A DNA stretch of 64,000 nucleotides from Cyclospora cayetanensis (Eukaryota; Apicomplexa; Conoidasida; Eucoccidiorida; Eimeriidae), in contig NW_020312514.1 in the NCBI RefSeq assembly GCF_002999335.1, positions 167,318 through 231,317 on the forward strand. Direction: 5' to 3'. The translations under genes were made by a program, and so were the position numbers. This document shows, piece after piece, positions 11,692 to 22,750 of this stretch. The notes under the pieces were generated by a model. The model had not been told where the DNA came from and did not search any database. It saw nothing but the letters and a program-made list of their open reading frames with translations. Every line of letters starts with the position of its first letter. The first letter of the stretch is position 1.

Positions 11692-14600
11692 CTACTGCAC
11701 CCTCAGCAAGCAAAACACAAGAGGCGGCAGCATGCGCTTTACATCCAACGTAAGGAATGCCTCGTCCACATAGAGAAAGCGCTTCTTGAAAAAGGCCTCT
11801 TGCACTGACTCCGAGAGCGCAGCAGCTGCACAGAATGCGGTCACTTCTGTCTGCTGCATCGCTGCTACTGCTTGCTGTCGCTTTCTCTCGCCCCTCTCCT
11901 GCAGCAGCAGCAACGCCGCACGCCACAAAGCGACACGCCTAGCATTGCATAGAAAGAGGCGCGGCATTAGTCCTGTGGATGAGCGCTGTTGCACATGCAA
12001 TTTATACATTTTCCGTAGCTGCTGCTCGCACGCCTGGTGAAACAACAGGCGCTCCTTAAAGAGGAGAAGAAACACCAGTAGCACTCGCTGCACGCAGGCA
12101 CCCACCTTCAGAGCGGCATGTCGCTGTCGCTCCTCCTCCTGAGGCCGCAGACACACAGAGTAGTAGGAAAGTTACACAGCTAGCTTCTAGCCGCATGTTT
12201 CCGTGGACGGACTGCTGTCTCTGCCAGAAGCATCAGTAGCTGAATGCAGTGGCATGTGCGTGCTGCACCTACAAAGAGGATACTCTCCAGCAGACAAACA
12301 GCAGATCTAGCTCACCTCCTGCTGGCGCTGCCGCATTTCGACGATCGTGGCGGGCGTCGCTCCTGGACTCACGCAGACGCACAGTGGTTGCCGGTGCCTG
12401 TATCGCAACCCTCGCGACTGCTGCACGTGTCCCTGTGTCTGTCAATAAACAATTTTGTCAGCGCGCAGGAGCAGCGGCAGTGCCGCCTGCCGCTACGGCT
12501 CTTGTCATTTACCAGCCATGTTGGGTGTTTCCATAGAAAATCCCGCCTCCTGGAGAAGCTTCATAAGGCTGCTCAAGCCCTGCAAGCGCAGCGCCCGCGG
12601 CGAAATACCCTCGACCCCTTAGCAGTCCCTCTGTGTTCGTGCATACAAATGGGAGGCAGGCAGCGCACTTGTGCTGTCCACAGCGGAACGCTCCCGCTGT
12701 GCTACTTGCCTCTTCCGCAGCAGTGTGCAGCGGTGTGTTGCCCTCGTTATCCACGCAGCCCGCAGCTGTGAACTTCTTGCTGTTGAGTATCTCCACGGCA
12801 GCGGAGAGCAAGCGGCTGCTAAGCGCTATCTGTCTGAGGCAGAACAGACGAACACCCCAAAAGGGGAGTGTCGCGCTGTGTGCTGCTCGAGTAGCGCTCA
12901 ACTGGAGGCTAAGCGCAGCTTCCGCTGGCAAGGCCGCTTCTGAACGCGACAACGCGCCAAACAGGGGAATTCCTGCACAACAGCTGCTACACTGCTGCTG
13001 CTGCTGCTGCTGAACTTACAGAGGCGATGCTCCCCGGGAATCTTTCGTGTTGGGGCATGCGCCGCGTTGCAGCAGCAGCAACGCGGCCTCTTCATTTCCT
13101 TCCTTCAGGGCAATGAGCAAGGGGGTGTCTTTGTATGCACCACAGCAACAGCAGCGCAGCACCCAGCATAGTGACTGCCGCACCAAGGCAACGGTTACAC
13201 AGCGGAAACAAGCATCACACCAGCGGAATCATCGCAGAAGCTGCTACGCTGCTGCACAAGCACAAGGACGCTATGGCCTCGCGGAGGCAGCAGCGCAAAC
13301 AACACATACATACATACACACATACATACACACATACACATAGACACACACACAGACACACACACAGACACATACACACAGACACACACATACTGCACTA
13401 CAAGAGCAACACCAACAAACCTCCTGCAGCGTTGAGAGCTTCTCGGGGGACTCCTCGATTAAGAAGAAGCGTTATGACGCCGGTCTGTCCAAGAGCTGCG
13501 GCGGCAGTGGCAGCAGAACACACAGCGAACTGGAGCTGCAGCTGCAGCACCACTTGCAAGTACAGGGGCAGCAGCAGGCATGTCCACTTCAAGCTTACTG
13601 GCAGCCCAGTGCAATGCCTGCACGACAGCACCGCAAACAATGAATCGATTCGAACAGAGACGAGACGGAAGCGAGCTGCTCACAGGAAGGGTCTCTGCCA
13701 AGCGGCAGCCCAGCAGGTGTGGGGAGGCAGCGTAGGAGAAGGTGTAGAAACAGCAGCAGCAAGAGAAGGGCTGTCCAGATGCAGGGAACGCGCATGCGAG
13801 CCGAACACCACACATGGCTGCCGCCGCTACTGCAACTGTGGCAGACTGACATTGTTATTCTCCTTGTCTGTCGCTAAGGCGTCGCAGCCCTTAGCCGAAA
13901 GAACTGAGCACGCAAAACAGAGGCGCATGGGAGGACATAATGGACTTTGGCAGCCGAAGTTTATACTTCAGCGCCAGCAGCCACAATGGCAGCAAGACAC
14001 GCACCCTGCCTGACGATGAAGGGGTCACCTTGACACCCGCACACTGCATGCATCAGAGCAGTAAGCCCTTTGTCTCTCTGCAGCAAACAAGCATCAGCAT
14101 AAGCCAGAGCAGTGGGCAACGGGAGAGCAACAGCCGCAGCTGCATCGGCGTCGAGCTGTGCCGTAGGAACACGCAGATCCCACAGCGGGCAGAAAGAGCA
14201 GTAGAAGCGGCCAATCACAAAGCGCATCTGCAGCATTCATAGACAACGCACATCTGCAGCATTGATAGAGATGTAAGGGGACTCTAAAACCGCCGTCAGA
14301 ACGTCTGGGTCCCCCTCTTGCGCAGCGAGATGCAGCGCAGTCACTGCGCACAGGAAAAGCCTCAACAGAAGCAATCGGACAAGGATCGTTTGAGTTGGTT
14401 TATTACCGCCAACTGGGTAGTTGCCTGTGTGCCACCTCGCTGCCACCCTCCGTTTCCTCTGCGTCGTTCTCGCTCGCATTTCTGCATGGGTGGGCTTGCC
14501 GCCATTTGCGGAGGAGGCCTTCTTCGGGGGACTACAGCATGCAGCTGCTCTGCAATGCGACTGCGCTTCGTGACTGAGGCGTGCCGCCTTCATTCGCCTT

Positions 14601-14787
14601 TTGCTACGGAGCTGCCTTCCTGCTATGTGCGTCGCTCCGCGGCGACTGTCTGCAGCTGGCTCTGACTCTCCTTGTGTGTCTCACTTCCTTTCCTGTTAAA
14701 CGCTGCAGGATCTGCGCCTTCTTCCAGCAGTCTCCTCACTTCATCAGCGTCGCCGCGCACAACTGCCTTCGCCAGGGAGTCCGTCAT
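11692..14787 (-). CDS. Ankyrin-repeat protein, many very small exons
   Basis: The start is ATG 14787 (MTDSLAKAVVRGDADEVRRL). Phase-consistent exons are 14685-14787, 14252-14343, 14029-14077, 13851-13903, 13599-13617 (19 nt), 13421-13495, 13020-13128, an exon ending at 12710, 12513-12579, 12316-12362, one starting at 12138, and a last long exon ending in a stop at 11692. Ankyrin signatures are clear: MTALHLAAQEGDPDVLTAVL, RDKGLTALMHAV, ALHWAATLGQTGVITLLL, DTPLLIALKEGNEEAALLLL and GNTPLHTAAEEGLSSLMKLL. Several repeats are reconstructed only across a splice, which supports the model. The intron after 12710 appears to use a GC donor (GAG|GCAAGT) instead of GT. The join between 13020 and the next exon was not resolved and may hide a micro-exon. 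After the ankyrins comes a Lys/Arg/Gln-rich helical C-terminus. Partners are unknown. Confidence 0.75.
13303..13393. repeat. CA/CATA microsatellite in an ankyrin-gene intron
   Basis: Imperfect ACATACAT and ACACAGAC repeats of about 90 bp, lying in the 13129-13420 intron. Confidence 0.9.
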
Positions 14788-14834
14788 CCTGGAATTTGCT
14801 GGAGGCTGTGCAGACGGAGGAGCACTTGGCACGC

Positions 14835-14863
14835 ATATATATATATATATATCGATATGTATA
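14835..14863. repeat. (TA)n microsatellite just upstream of the ankyrin gene
   Basis: About 29 bp of TA repeat with one interruption, 48 bp upstream of the ATG at 14787, so it probably lies in the promoter or 5' UTR. Confidence 0.9.
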
Positions 14864-16028
14864 TACGAGATTGATTGAGTGCCGAAAGAGCACAAATTCC
14901 AGGCCGCAAAAGCGGGAAACCTAGAATTAAGGGTTCAGGTTCAGGGTGTAGGCCTTCGAGGCGGGAGTAGGTGGTTCGACGATCCCGCCGCCAACAGGTA
15001 GACGACTAGCCTGTCCACTTGCGTGCATGCGGTTTACAGTCTGATCATGCCCAAGAGGTTATTTTAGGGTATTTCTCTTGGCCACTTGCGAAAAAAAGAG
15101 GTGTCTGCCGTAATTCCCTAACTCTAGCCACTTGTGGGTGCCCCCATATGGTCTTCGTGTGAGGCTCGGCCATCAGCCAACGCGGTGCCTAAACTCTAGG
15201 CGAGACTAGCTACTTGTCTCTTTGTCCTCTGCTTAGTGGGCACAAAGCCTGAGGGGTTTTAGGGTGAAGATCTTGCTCAAGTGGACAAGCGAACAGTCTC
15301 AGCAGCAAGCAGGATAAGCCACTGCAGCAGCCCCAAGCGCATCGAAAACTGTACCTGTATAAGCCTCAACGGGCAATAGAAGCCTCTGCAACAACAGCGG
15401 CAATAAGACTGGCAACCGCGAAGCACAGTGGTACAGCGCTACCTCTCTTGATTCCTTGTTAGGGCCTAACATGCTAAATAACCAAGCATGCACATAAAAG
15501 GAGAGTTCCGCCAGGATCCACAAACTAGCTGCGTTACCCCCGTCGACTGTGCCCGCGAAATTCTCGGGCCAGAGTGAAAGACAGTACTGTCCATTGACCT
15601 ATAACACCGATGTAGTAACCATGAACAAACAAATCAGTGCGATTGGACGCATGCTAGGTCCGCAACAGTGTGAACTAAGCATGGATTTCAGTGGATCTGT
15701 GGAGGAGGGCCCGACTAAGCAGATAGCGTGATGTAATGAAACAACTAAATATGAGCTACTCTTTGCAATCTTGCTAACTGGTAACGCTTCACGAAAGGTG
15801 TCCGTGTGAAGAGACTTATCTCCCAGACTCAAGAAAAACTTGATAGACAGCTGGTGAGCGTTTTTCCAAAAGAGATCCAGCATTTCCTTGGCAGCGCCCC
15901 TCAGTATTTCGGACACGAGAAAGAACGGGCAGCTAGGGTGCCCAATGCTACAGTCTTTCAACTCTCCGAGCAGGCACAACTATTTGCACATAGCATCTAG
16001 CAAACACGCACTTGTGTCGACCTTACGG

Positions 16029-16091
<63 letters not shown>

Positions 16092-17100
16092 CGAGGAAAA
16101 CCAAGTGGTCATTTCTTTCTAATTATTTGTGAGATATGTCTAGTAGTAGGAATGTGGGTAAGGTGGCCGAGCCCGTTACATCTTTCTGTCGACCTCCGTT
16201 CATTTTGAACAAACACCCTCTATTTTCTACCTGACCGAGGAGACCAACCACACGCAAGACAAAAGAGGAGTTCCTGGCATCTCACCCCTTTTTAAGCAAG
16301 CAGGAATGCGAAAACAATCCGAATAAGAAAAGCCAATATGTGCTTTAAACCTTAATTGAAATAGGGGAAAGGACAGGTACACACTAGGCAACATCAGACA
16401 AGTTTCCAAATCAACACTACCGCAGCAGCGCTTTGGCTCGCTCACCTCGATATGCTAAAAGCGTGTTAGCACCATGCTGCGAGCCAATAGCCATTATGTG
16501 AAGTGTGTGACGTGAACGAAAGCGCCCAGTGGTTCGGCAGTGCCTCCGCCCCTCCAAGAGCAATTTGTGCATACGAATACAGCCAGTTCGTGCACTATGG
16601 CCTATTTTAAAAGCCCCGAAACGGAATAGGCAAGAATTTAGGGAGGTCATGGCGGAGCACGCTTGTGCATATATCCTGTGTAGAGAACATCGTTATTACC
16701 ATAATGAACATCAATTCTCCAAGCAATATTCACAATATAAAGGTAGGTACTTTGGGTGCAGCATACGCTGAAGAAGGAGAATCACCAACGAACGCAAGAT
16801 ATTTCGTTGTTGGTGGCGAAATTTATTCAAAGAAAGGAAGCCGCAGAATCTCCCACAGGCAATGGAGTTTGCAAGTGTTCCGGTATCAGCCAATTGGCTT
16901 GCCGGCCCCTAGACCATTTCACTAGAAACTAAACTCATGGCGCTGAATGATCCAAAAGTCCAGCACTTTCGCAGAACCCTGTGGATCCTATTTTTTATTG
17001 GGGCCACTTACCTGCGCGGCCTAGTATGCGAATACTCTTGAGAGCTTTGGAGCTTTCTTTCAAGAAGTCACTAAAGATAGATTTGTGGAACCTCTAACTT
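14864..17100. other. Gene-free flank of retroelement copy A
   Basis: There is no open frame with family resemblance. The stretch contains telomere-like fragments near 14925 (GGGTTCAGGTTCAGGGT) and a long TA repeat. If copy A had a 3' LTR it should lie here, but no pair of matching termini was found by eye. Confidence 0.4.
16032..16085. repeat. (TA)n microsatellite
   Basis: About 27 uninterrupted TA units, the longest TA tract in the window, in the gene-free block. Confidence 0.95.
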
Positions 17101-17126
17101 TTAGGGCAAAGATGCGAGCCTGATTC

Positions 17127-18334
17127 CTAGAATAACCACAGTAGTCTAAACCAGCCGGCCGCAAATTTCCTTTTCTGGTCATCTTGGACTCTTTTGAAGG
17201 CCTGCCGATCAACCACGACTAAATTTGGGGACCTGGAAAACCCAGCTACCTGCCGCAAATCATCATTCCGTGCGTGTCTGTCTTGAGTCGTACGTGTACA
17301 TTCGCGTGCGCTATCCTTTTTTCCCAAGTATCTCAGCTGTTTTTGGCGAATGCTGCGCCCAGACTATCAAGTTTAGGCCCGGTTGGAAAAGGGGGTCCAC
17401 CTTGTAGGACAAGGATGTGGAAGAGCAACGGGTACAGGAGTGTACTGTTATTTTGTACGTCCATTCAACGTAAGAAAGTAGATCAAACCACCGGACTTCT
17501 GTAAGCATACAGTCGCATACCTTGCATACAAATGGCGGTGGTGCGGTTGGTGTGCCAATCTGCCGCAAGTGGTTCGCAGTGGTAGTATTATGGCCAATCT
17601 GTAAGAGGGTCATGAAGGCAAGCAAGAACCTATTAACGAGCTTTGGACCCCTATCCGTACTGATGGTCCAGAGAAAGCGGTAAAGCTTCTACATATGAGC
17701 TAAGAATAATTGTGCAGCTTCGCGAGCCGTGACAGAGCTGGAGTAAGGATGTACTGAGCACATTTGCTGAGCTTTCCCAAATTGACGTAGATGTCATCCT
17801 AACCATTGACCTCCGGCAATCCAACAGTAAAGCCCATGGTCATATCGATCTACGCTTTTTTAGGATCCGGAAGACTCTGCAAAAGACCCACATAAGAATA
17901 GTTCTGTAACTTCACCTGCTGAAAATACTGCCGTGACAATGCATACTTTTCTTCCGCTGGACGCATCTCAGCCCACCGAAAAGGACTGTGAGAGCTCTTC
18001 ATTGGACCGTGAATCCGACCGTGCTTCGGAATGACATGATCATGTGCTTTGACCAAAGCAGCGATACGGGACAAAGTTGGATAGCGCAAGCGACAGAGTT
18101 CATGGTTCATTTTGAGCCACAGCAGACCATTCTCGTCCTGATAGTGCTTCGTTGTGTTGTCGCTCTTGCTTTTCGCAGTAGTACGGGATACAGTGGTGTC
18201 AAGAGCAAATGACGCAAGCAGTTTTAACAAAGACAATGAATAGTGACAAACGACAGCGGCCTCGCCGTTCCATAATGGATTGCTGGGGTGTCGTGAGAGC
18301 GCATCGATGACCACGGTGATGCCTTCCTTGTACT
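17127..18334 (-). pseudogene. Integrase remnant of copy A
   Basis: Following the RNase H end motif (VIDALSRHP), a zinc-binding-like segment (KAHDHVIPKHGRIHGPM) appears at about 18.0 kb. Near 17.5 kb a degraded counterpart of the core motif HPQTDGQTE reads HLRQIGTPTA, followed by WFDLLSYVEWTY and then VHSCTRCSSTSLSY, matching the integrase segment W...L...EF.YN...H.ST. A C-terminal piece (RKFAAGWFRLL) corresponds to the usual KL.PR..GPF. Several frame breaks separate these parts. Confidence 0.7.
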
Positions 18335-18740
18335 TCACCGTAGAGTGGTATTGCAGAAGGCACCCAAACCAGCGAATAGCTCTAGAGCTTTCTCAATCCT
18401 AAAACCTCTATATAATTCCTTTGGTGACTGAAGGCCAGTCTGGACGCTAAAATTACTTTTATGTAGAATCTCCTCCCCCCAACACGCCACAGAGAGCTCG
18501 TTGTCGTGCACAGGGTACCGCTGCTCGATTTTGCTCAAAGCGATAGGGCTACAAAGCGACACTAAGAGATTTTGTAGAGCCTGTAACGTGCTGGAAAAGA
18601 ATAGCCTTCAGTGCTACATCAGTAGCATTGGCTGCTAGGAAGAAGTGATTATCATCATTGGGAAACTCAAGTACCGGACGAGTGGCACGTCGGCTGATAA
18701 GCGAGCGTGCTGCGGCGTCAGCCCCCTTTGTTCGCATCAT
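18335..18740 (-). pseudogene. RNase H remnant of copy A
   Basis: Two overlapping frames hold the RNase H start (PVLEFPNDDNHFFLAANATD, where active elements have a TDAS core) and the later KIEQRYPVHDNELSVACW, equivalent to the E..Y...E.E..A motif. A frameshift lies between them, and the first catalytic Asp has become Asn, which also indicates decay. Confidence 0.75.
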
Positions 18741-19285
18741 AGACTGCGCTTTCCTGGTAGCTCATTCAAAGGAGTAGGGATCCTGGAAAATGCAGGAACA
18801 AAACTTTGGGAAGAGCATTCAAGCCCATAGAGCTTCCGAACGTCCATGCGGGTGTGTAAGGTAACCCTACACCTTGATCGCCTTGATTTTTTGCCGACCT
18901 GGTTCAAATCTTCTACCTGAAACATGATATCTTATTTAAAAAATTGTTTTCGTAGAAAAGCGAATACCTATGTGCCTTCACATACCACTACTTGTCCCAC
19001 AACAGCTGAGGCGCACGCCATAGGCGCTATAGGTGCTCTTGGACATTTCCCACAAGGAGAGCCATCCACTTTTCCTTGACAGGCAGACACAAATGCCTAT
19101 CACCTTGACGTTTCAGCTTACCTAGCGCGTTAACTAATCTAAGTGGCATACAGGTATAATCGAGTTTGCGAATGCGATGGTGGAATGCAGTTTTGTTCCT
19201 CATATAGGTGGATGGGGAATCGTATGAAAGCCTCTATTATTTCAAATGTCGATAAGACTATTGGTTCCTGTATTTTCTGAAGCGG

Positions 19286-19609
19286 TCAGCCAACATGAGG
19301 CATCGCTAACTTCTGGTCTACAATGATCTTGTTCAGGCGCGAAAAGTTCCCACACAGGAGACGCCTCCCGTTTTTTTTTCCGCATGAACAGCAGGTTATG
19401 TCCAGGGGTTTTTGTCGATTCGTGTTCCTCGGTTTCCTCGCGTTTTCCAACGAGTGATCAATGTATTGTTCAATTGATTCCATGCTGTCGGGGCCTCTGA
19501 TACAGAGAAACACAGCTTGGGGCTGGTCGAAGATTAAGTCAGTACGGTGGACTGGTCGACCAGCAATTGGCGGGCCTGCTAGGAGCTCGTTGTTATATTG
19601 CCCATCCAC
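19286..19609 (-). pseudogene. Reverse transcriptase N-terminal remnant of copy A
   Basis: The segment ends in SRLNKIIVDQKLAMPHVG, the counterpart of the gypsy RT motif R.LN..T....PLP.I, preceded by KKNGRRLLCGNF (usual KKDGS.R.C.DY). The frame then stops. The YVDD-box part was not found nearby. Confidence 0.75.
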
Positions 19610-22452
19610 AAGCCCCTTGATATTTGCGCACCGCTCCTCTTAGTCGGCTAAAACTTTGATACACTTTCTCCTCATAAAGAGCCAGGTGCAGAGCTGCCAG
19701 GAGGGGAAGCATGCTCAAACTGTTTTCTGGTACTGCTTTGCTATGCCGCACGCACAAAGACTGTGCCTCACCTTGCGGAGTAAACGACGCTACAGTGCTC
19801 ACTATCGAATTGATTAGGTTTCTCTAGATGACCAGGAGGTCTCTATTCCTAACAAGTCCTCACTCACTGACCTGTACAGCGCGCAGCTGTGGATGCATGC
19901 GCGCCTTCTACTAGGCCGCCTATGGCATGCCCCAGATTGCATCACCATGAACTGGTCCAACATAAAAGAAATGGATCATCGTGGTGCGACCAGACTTCTA
20001 ATTGAAGTGGCATATACCTAGAGCAGCCTTGCCAATTCTTGCGTTCTGCCACCGGCCAGCAGACCCTAGTCTTACCGATTGTGCAAGCGAGTGAACAAGC
20101 AGATTAAACCTTTGCACCGTCTCCTCGAATAGCAACTTCGCCTTGTCTTTAATATCGAGCACCGTCATTAATTCTTGAGCATGAGTGTGTGCTTGTGCCA
20201 GCGCAGAATTGGCCCGTTGTGGGCCTCGAGCAGCGGCCCTGCGCTCAGTAACCCCATTCAATGCACCGCAGTCTGCTGGTGGGGTATTCTCTTCTCTTAA
20301 GCCCCTCGCTTAATCACCAAGCAGCATGATGCTGCTGACCTTTGTGCCACTGTTCAAGCTCTTTGCCTTCTGCATATACTATGACTCAATCTCCCCAAAT
20401 AAAAATAAATGAGCTGTTGGGGGGATGCGGAGGGCTGCCTAGCAGCGGGAGTTCCTTCTGTGTTTCTTTTGTAGTCCATCTTAGGTTGTAGGCTAAGGTC
20501 AATTGACACATCAACATTTGTAGGTTTCTGATTCCGATTGGGCTCTTCCTTCAGAGATAGACGATCAGGTTCGTCTCACGTACTCTTGGAGCCTCAAGTA
20601 GGCCATCATTTGGGGAAGTCCCACTGGTGAGCTGCTCGATCATTGAGTTACGGCCCTTCCTGCCACAATTAGACGTGACAATTCACAGGTCCTTAGATCG
20701 ACCTCTGCTTTAGCGCTTGTTCGTCTATCTTGTTGCTTTTTCTGTGCGAAGCTGCATGTTTTTCGATAAACCAATCTATTCGTATATTCATCTGCATCAG
20801 CTATTGCAATTTCTCAAAGCTTGCTGTTGACTTGTTCTCGACATAAGCGACGAATCAGGGCTTGCATGGAAGCTTGAGCTCTAGTAATCCTTGTGGGCAG
20901 ACGACCTGCTATGCATGAATAGAGTCACGATTGAAGTGCTTTACCTCAAATAAGCATGACGCTCGGAGCATTTGCTTGTCATGTTTAGGGGATACAAAGC
21001 TACGTGCATTTTCAAATGATTGTCGAAAGCTTCGGGTACTTGCCCATCCTTGCAGCCGTCATATATATATCTGTTCTGCATGATTCCTCGAACACGTTTA
21101 AAAGCATTTTATAACCTGGAAAATAGTGCCTGTTTACCAGGTGTATACCCACTGTGTTCAAATGAGCTTGCAAGCTGGCCTGTGCTGCCCGAACAGGCGT
21201 TGCGACACCGCCATTTCCATCGCCAAAGGCTTTATGCCCCCAGCATAGGCAAACAAATACCAAATCACTGCATTAGCGCCTAAATAGATCAACATAAAAG
21301 AAGTGCTGTAGCTAAATCTGATATCCTACTGCATGCAAAGCAAGTAGATGCCCCACCAGAAACTACTCAATGGGAGAGGGTCTCCAAGGGTCCGTAGAGC
21401 TGCAGCCTCAAAGGACCCCGAGCATTAGTAGCCAATCACACATAGTATCTATCCCACACGGGCGTAATATTGTTGTTTTTCCTTTGCATCTAGTGCCTCG
21501 TTCGAAGAATTGCCTGCTAGCTCCAGAAGCACTAGCAGGGACAGCAACTAATACGAGGGCTAGGACTTCTTGGTTAAATGGCTCCGCGAACACCCCGGTA
21601 GAGGGAAAATCTAGTTTTCAACCTGGCAATGAATTAGAGGTCGCGCAGGTTGGCATGCAGTATAGATGTAAATATGCGATGAGCATACTACGTGTGTCGG
21701 ACCCTAAAATTGTGTCTAGTGCCACCTAACGATCGATCCAGAATCAAACCATGTGCCTCGGTTCTTACTGTGTTACCTATTAAACAAAAGGAGCATTTTA
21801 GTGAGGAGTATGAATTCTTCTGCGTAAAAGGTTTGCCGTCGGGAAGGAAGAAGAAATTCCCCTGCCATTGACATATCGAATGCATTACTCTACGTGCAGC
21901 TGGCAGGTAGCCCCAGGTTGCGGCCTTATGGGTTGCTGCTGCACAGGATCAGCTAGCATCCCCAAGGCTCGCTTAGCAAGATCGAACTGTCTCAGTTTGG
22001 AATAAGGGACTGGGATCAGGTTTAATATGCACACTGCCTTAATGTTCTGCACGCGAAAGGTCCACAAGTAGACGTGGAGCTTGCTTGTAGGTTACTACAC
22101 GGCAGGCGCTTGTCTCAAATATGAAAAATAGCAAGAGTAGAGCCAGTAGGACCGACACATGGATACAGCTCTTCTATGGACAACCACTGCGATACGGAAT
22201 AGGACTTACCCTATAGATATAGATGCACGTGCGGAGATATGCATCACTGGAGAGCCCTGAATGCAGTACTCCACATGCCTTGCAAAGTATCATTGAGCAC
22301 TGGAAATTCTCATTTATGGGTAAAATGGTTTAAATATAATTAATCTTGGCAAAAATTGCATCTCTCAGACTTATGCTGACTCCTGTTGTAAGGCTGCTGC
22401 TTGGTGTGTTGTGGCGCTACTTCAGCTGTGCCTAGAACCTTTCTTGCTGGGG

Positions 22453-22746
22453 TTATCTCATCCTCGTATGCGCGTACTGCTTGCTTAGCTCGCCGTAGGC
22501 AAGTAACAGCAGATCCTGGTGTCTCCGCGTTGCTCTATGGGAGAGCTGCCACAGCAGCTCCTTTCCTATTTCTTGAGGGCTCATGTGGCTTGAGATGCAT
22601 TGGAGCTCAAGACGATCTACTAGACTGGACAGATTGTAGTTTGTTACAGTTTCCGATGAGTCCCGCCGAGCATTCATGAGGTCGGCGAGTTGCTTCTTTG
22701 GGACTTCAGCCCCCGCAGCAATCGCCTCTTGTGCCGTAACCGCCAC
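22453..22746 (-). pseudogene. Gag-like remnant of copy A
   Basis: A 97-codon frame contains LMNARRDSSETVTNYNLSSL followed by CISSHMSPQEIGKELLWQL. This resembles the retrotransposon gag segment in which L...RQ...E.V..Y is followed by a helix and F..GL. Its place upstream of RT on the same strand fits. No CCHC knuckle was seen. Confidence 0.5.
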
Positions 22747-22750
22747 GAGA

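Larger units (their letters stand above)
17100..22750 (-). mobile_element. Decayed Ty3/gypsy-like LTR retroelement, copy A
   Basis: Fragments with gag, reverse transcriptase, RNase H and integrase character occur in the normal gag-pol order on the minus strand from 22.75 to 17.1 kb. All are broken by stops and frameshifts. The order RT-RNase H-integrase is that of Ty3/gypsy elements, and chromovirus-like LTR elements have been reported in Eimeria genomes. No LTRs, primer-binding site or target duplication could be identified, and a protease was not recognised between 19.6 and 22.4 kb. The copy is dead. Confidence 0.75.

Noticed and set aside
16700..16900. Chromodomain at the integrase C-terminus of copy A
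   Set aside because: A chromodomain would be expected for a chromovirus-like element, but the sequence here shows no convincing aromatic cage pattern in any frame.
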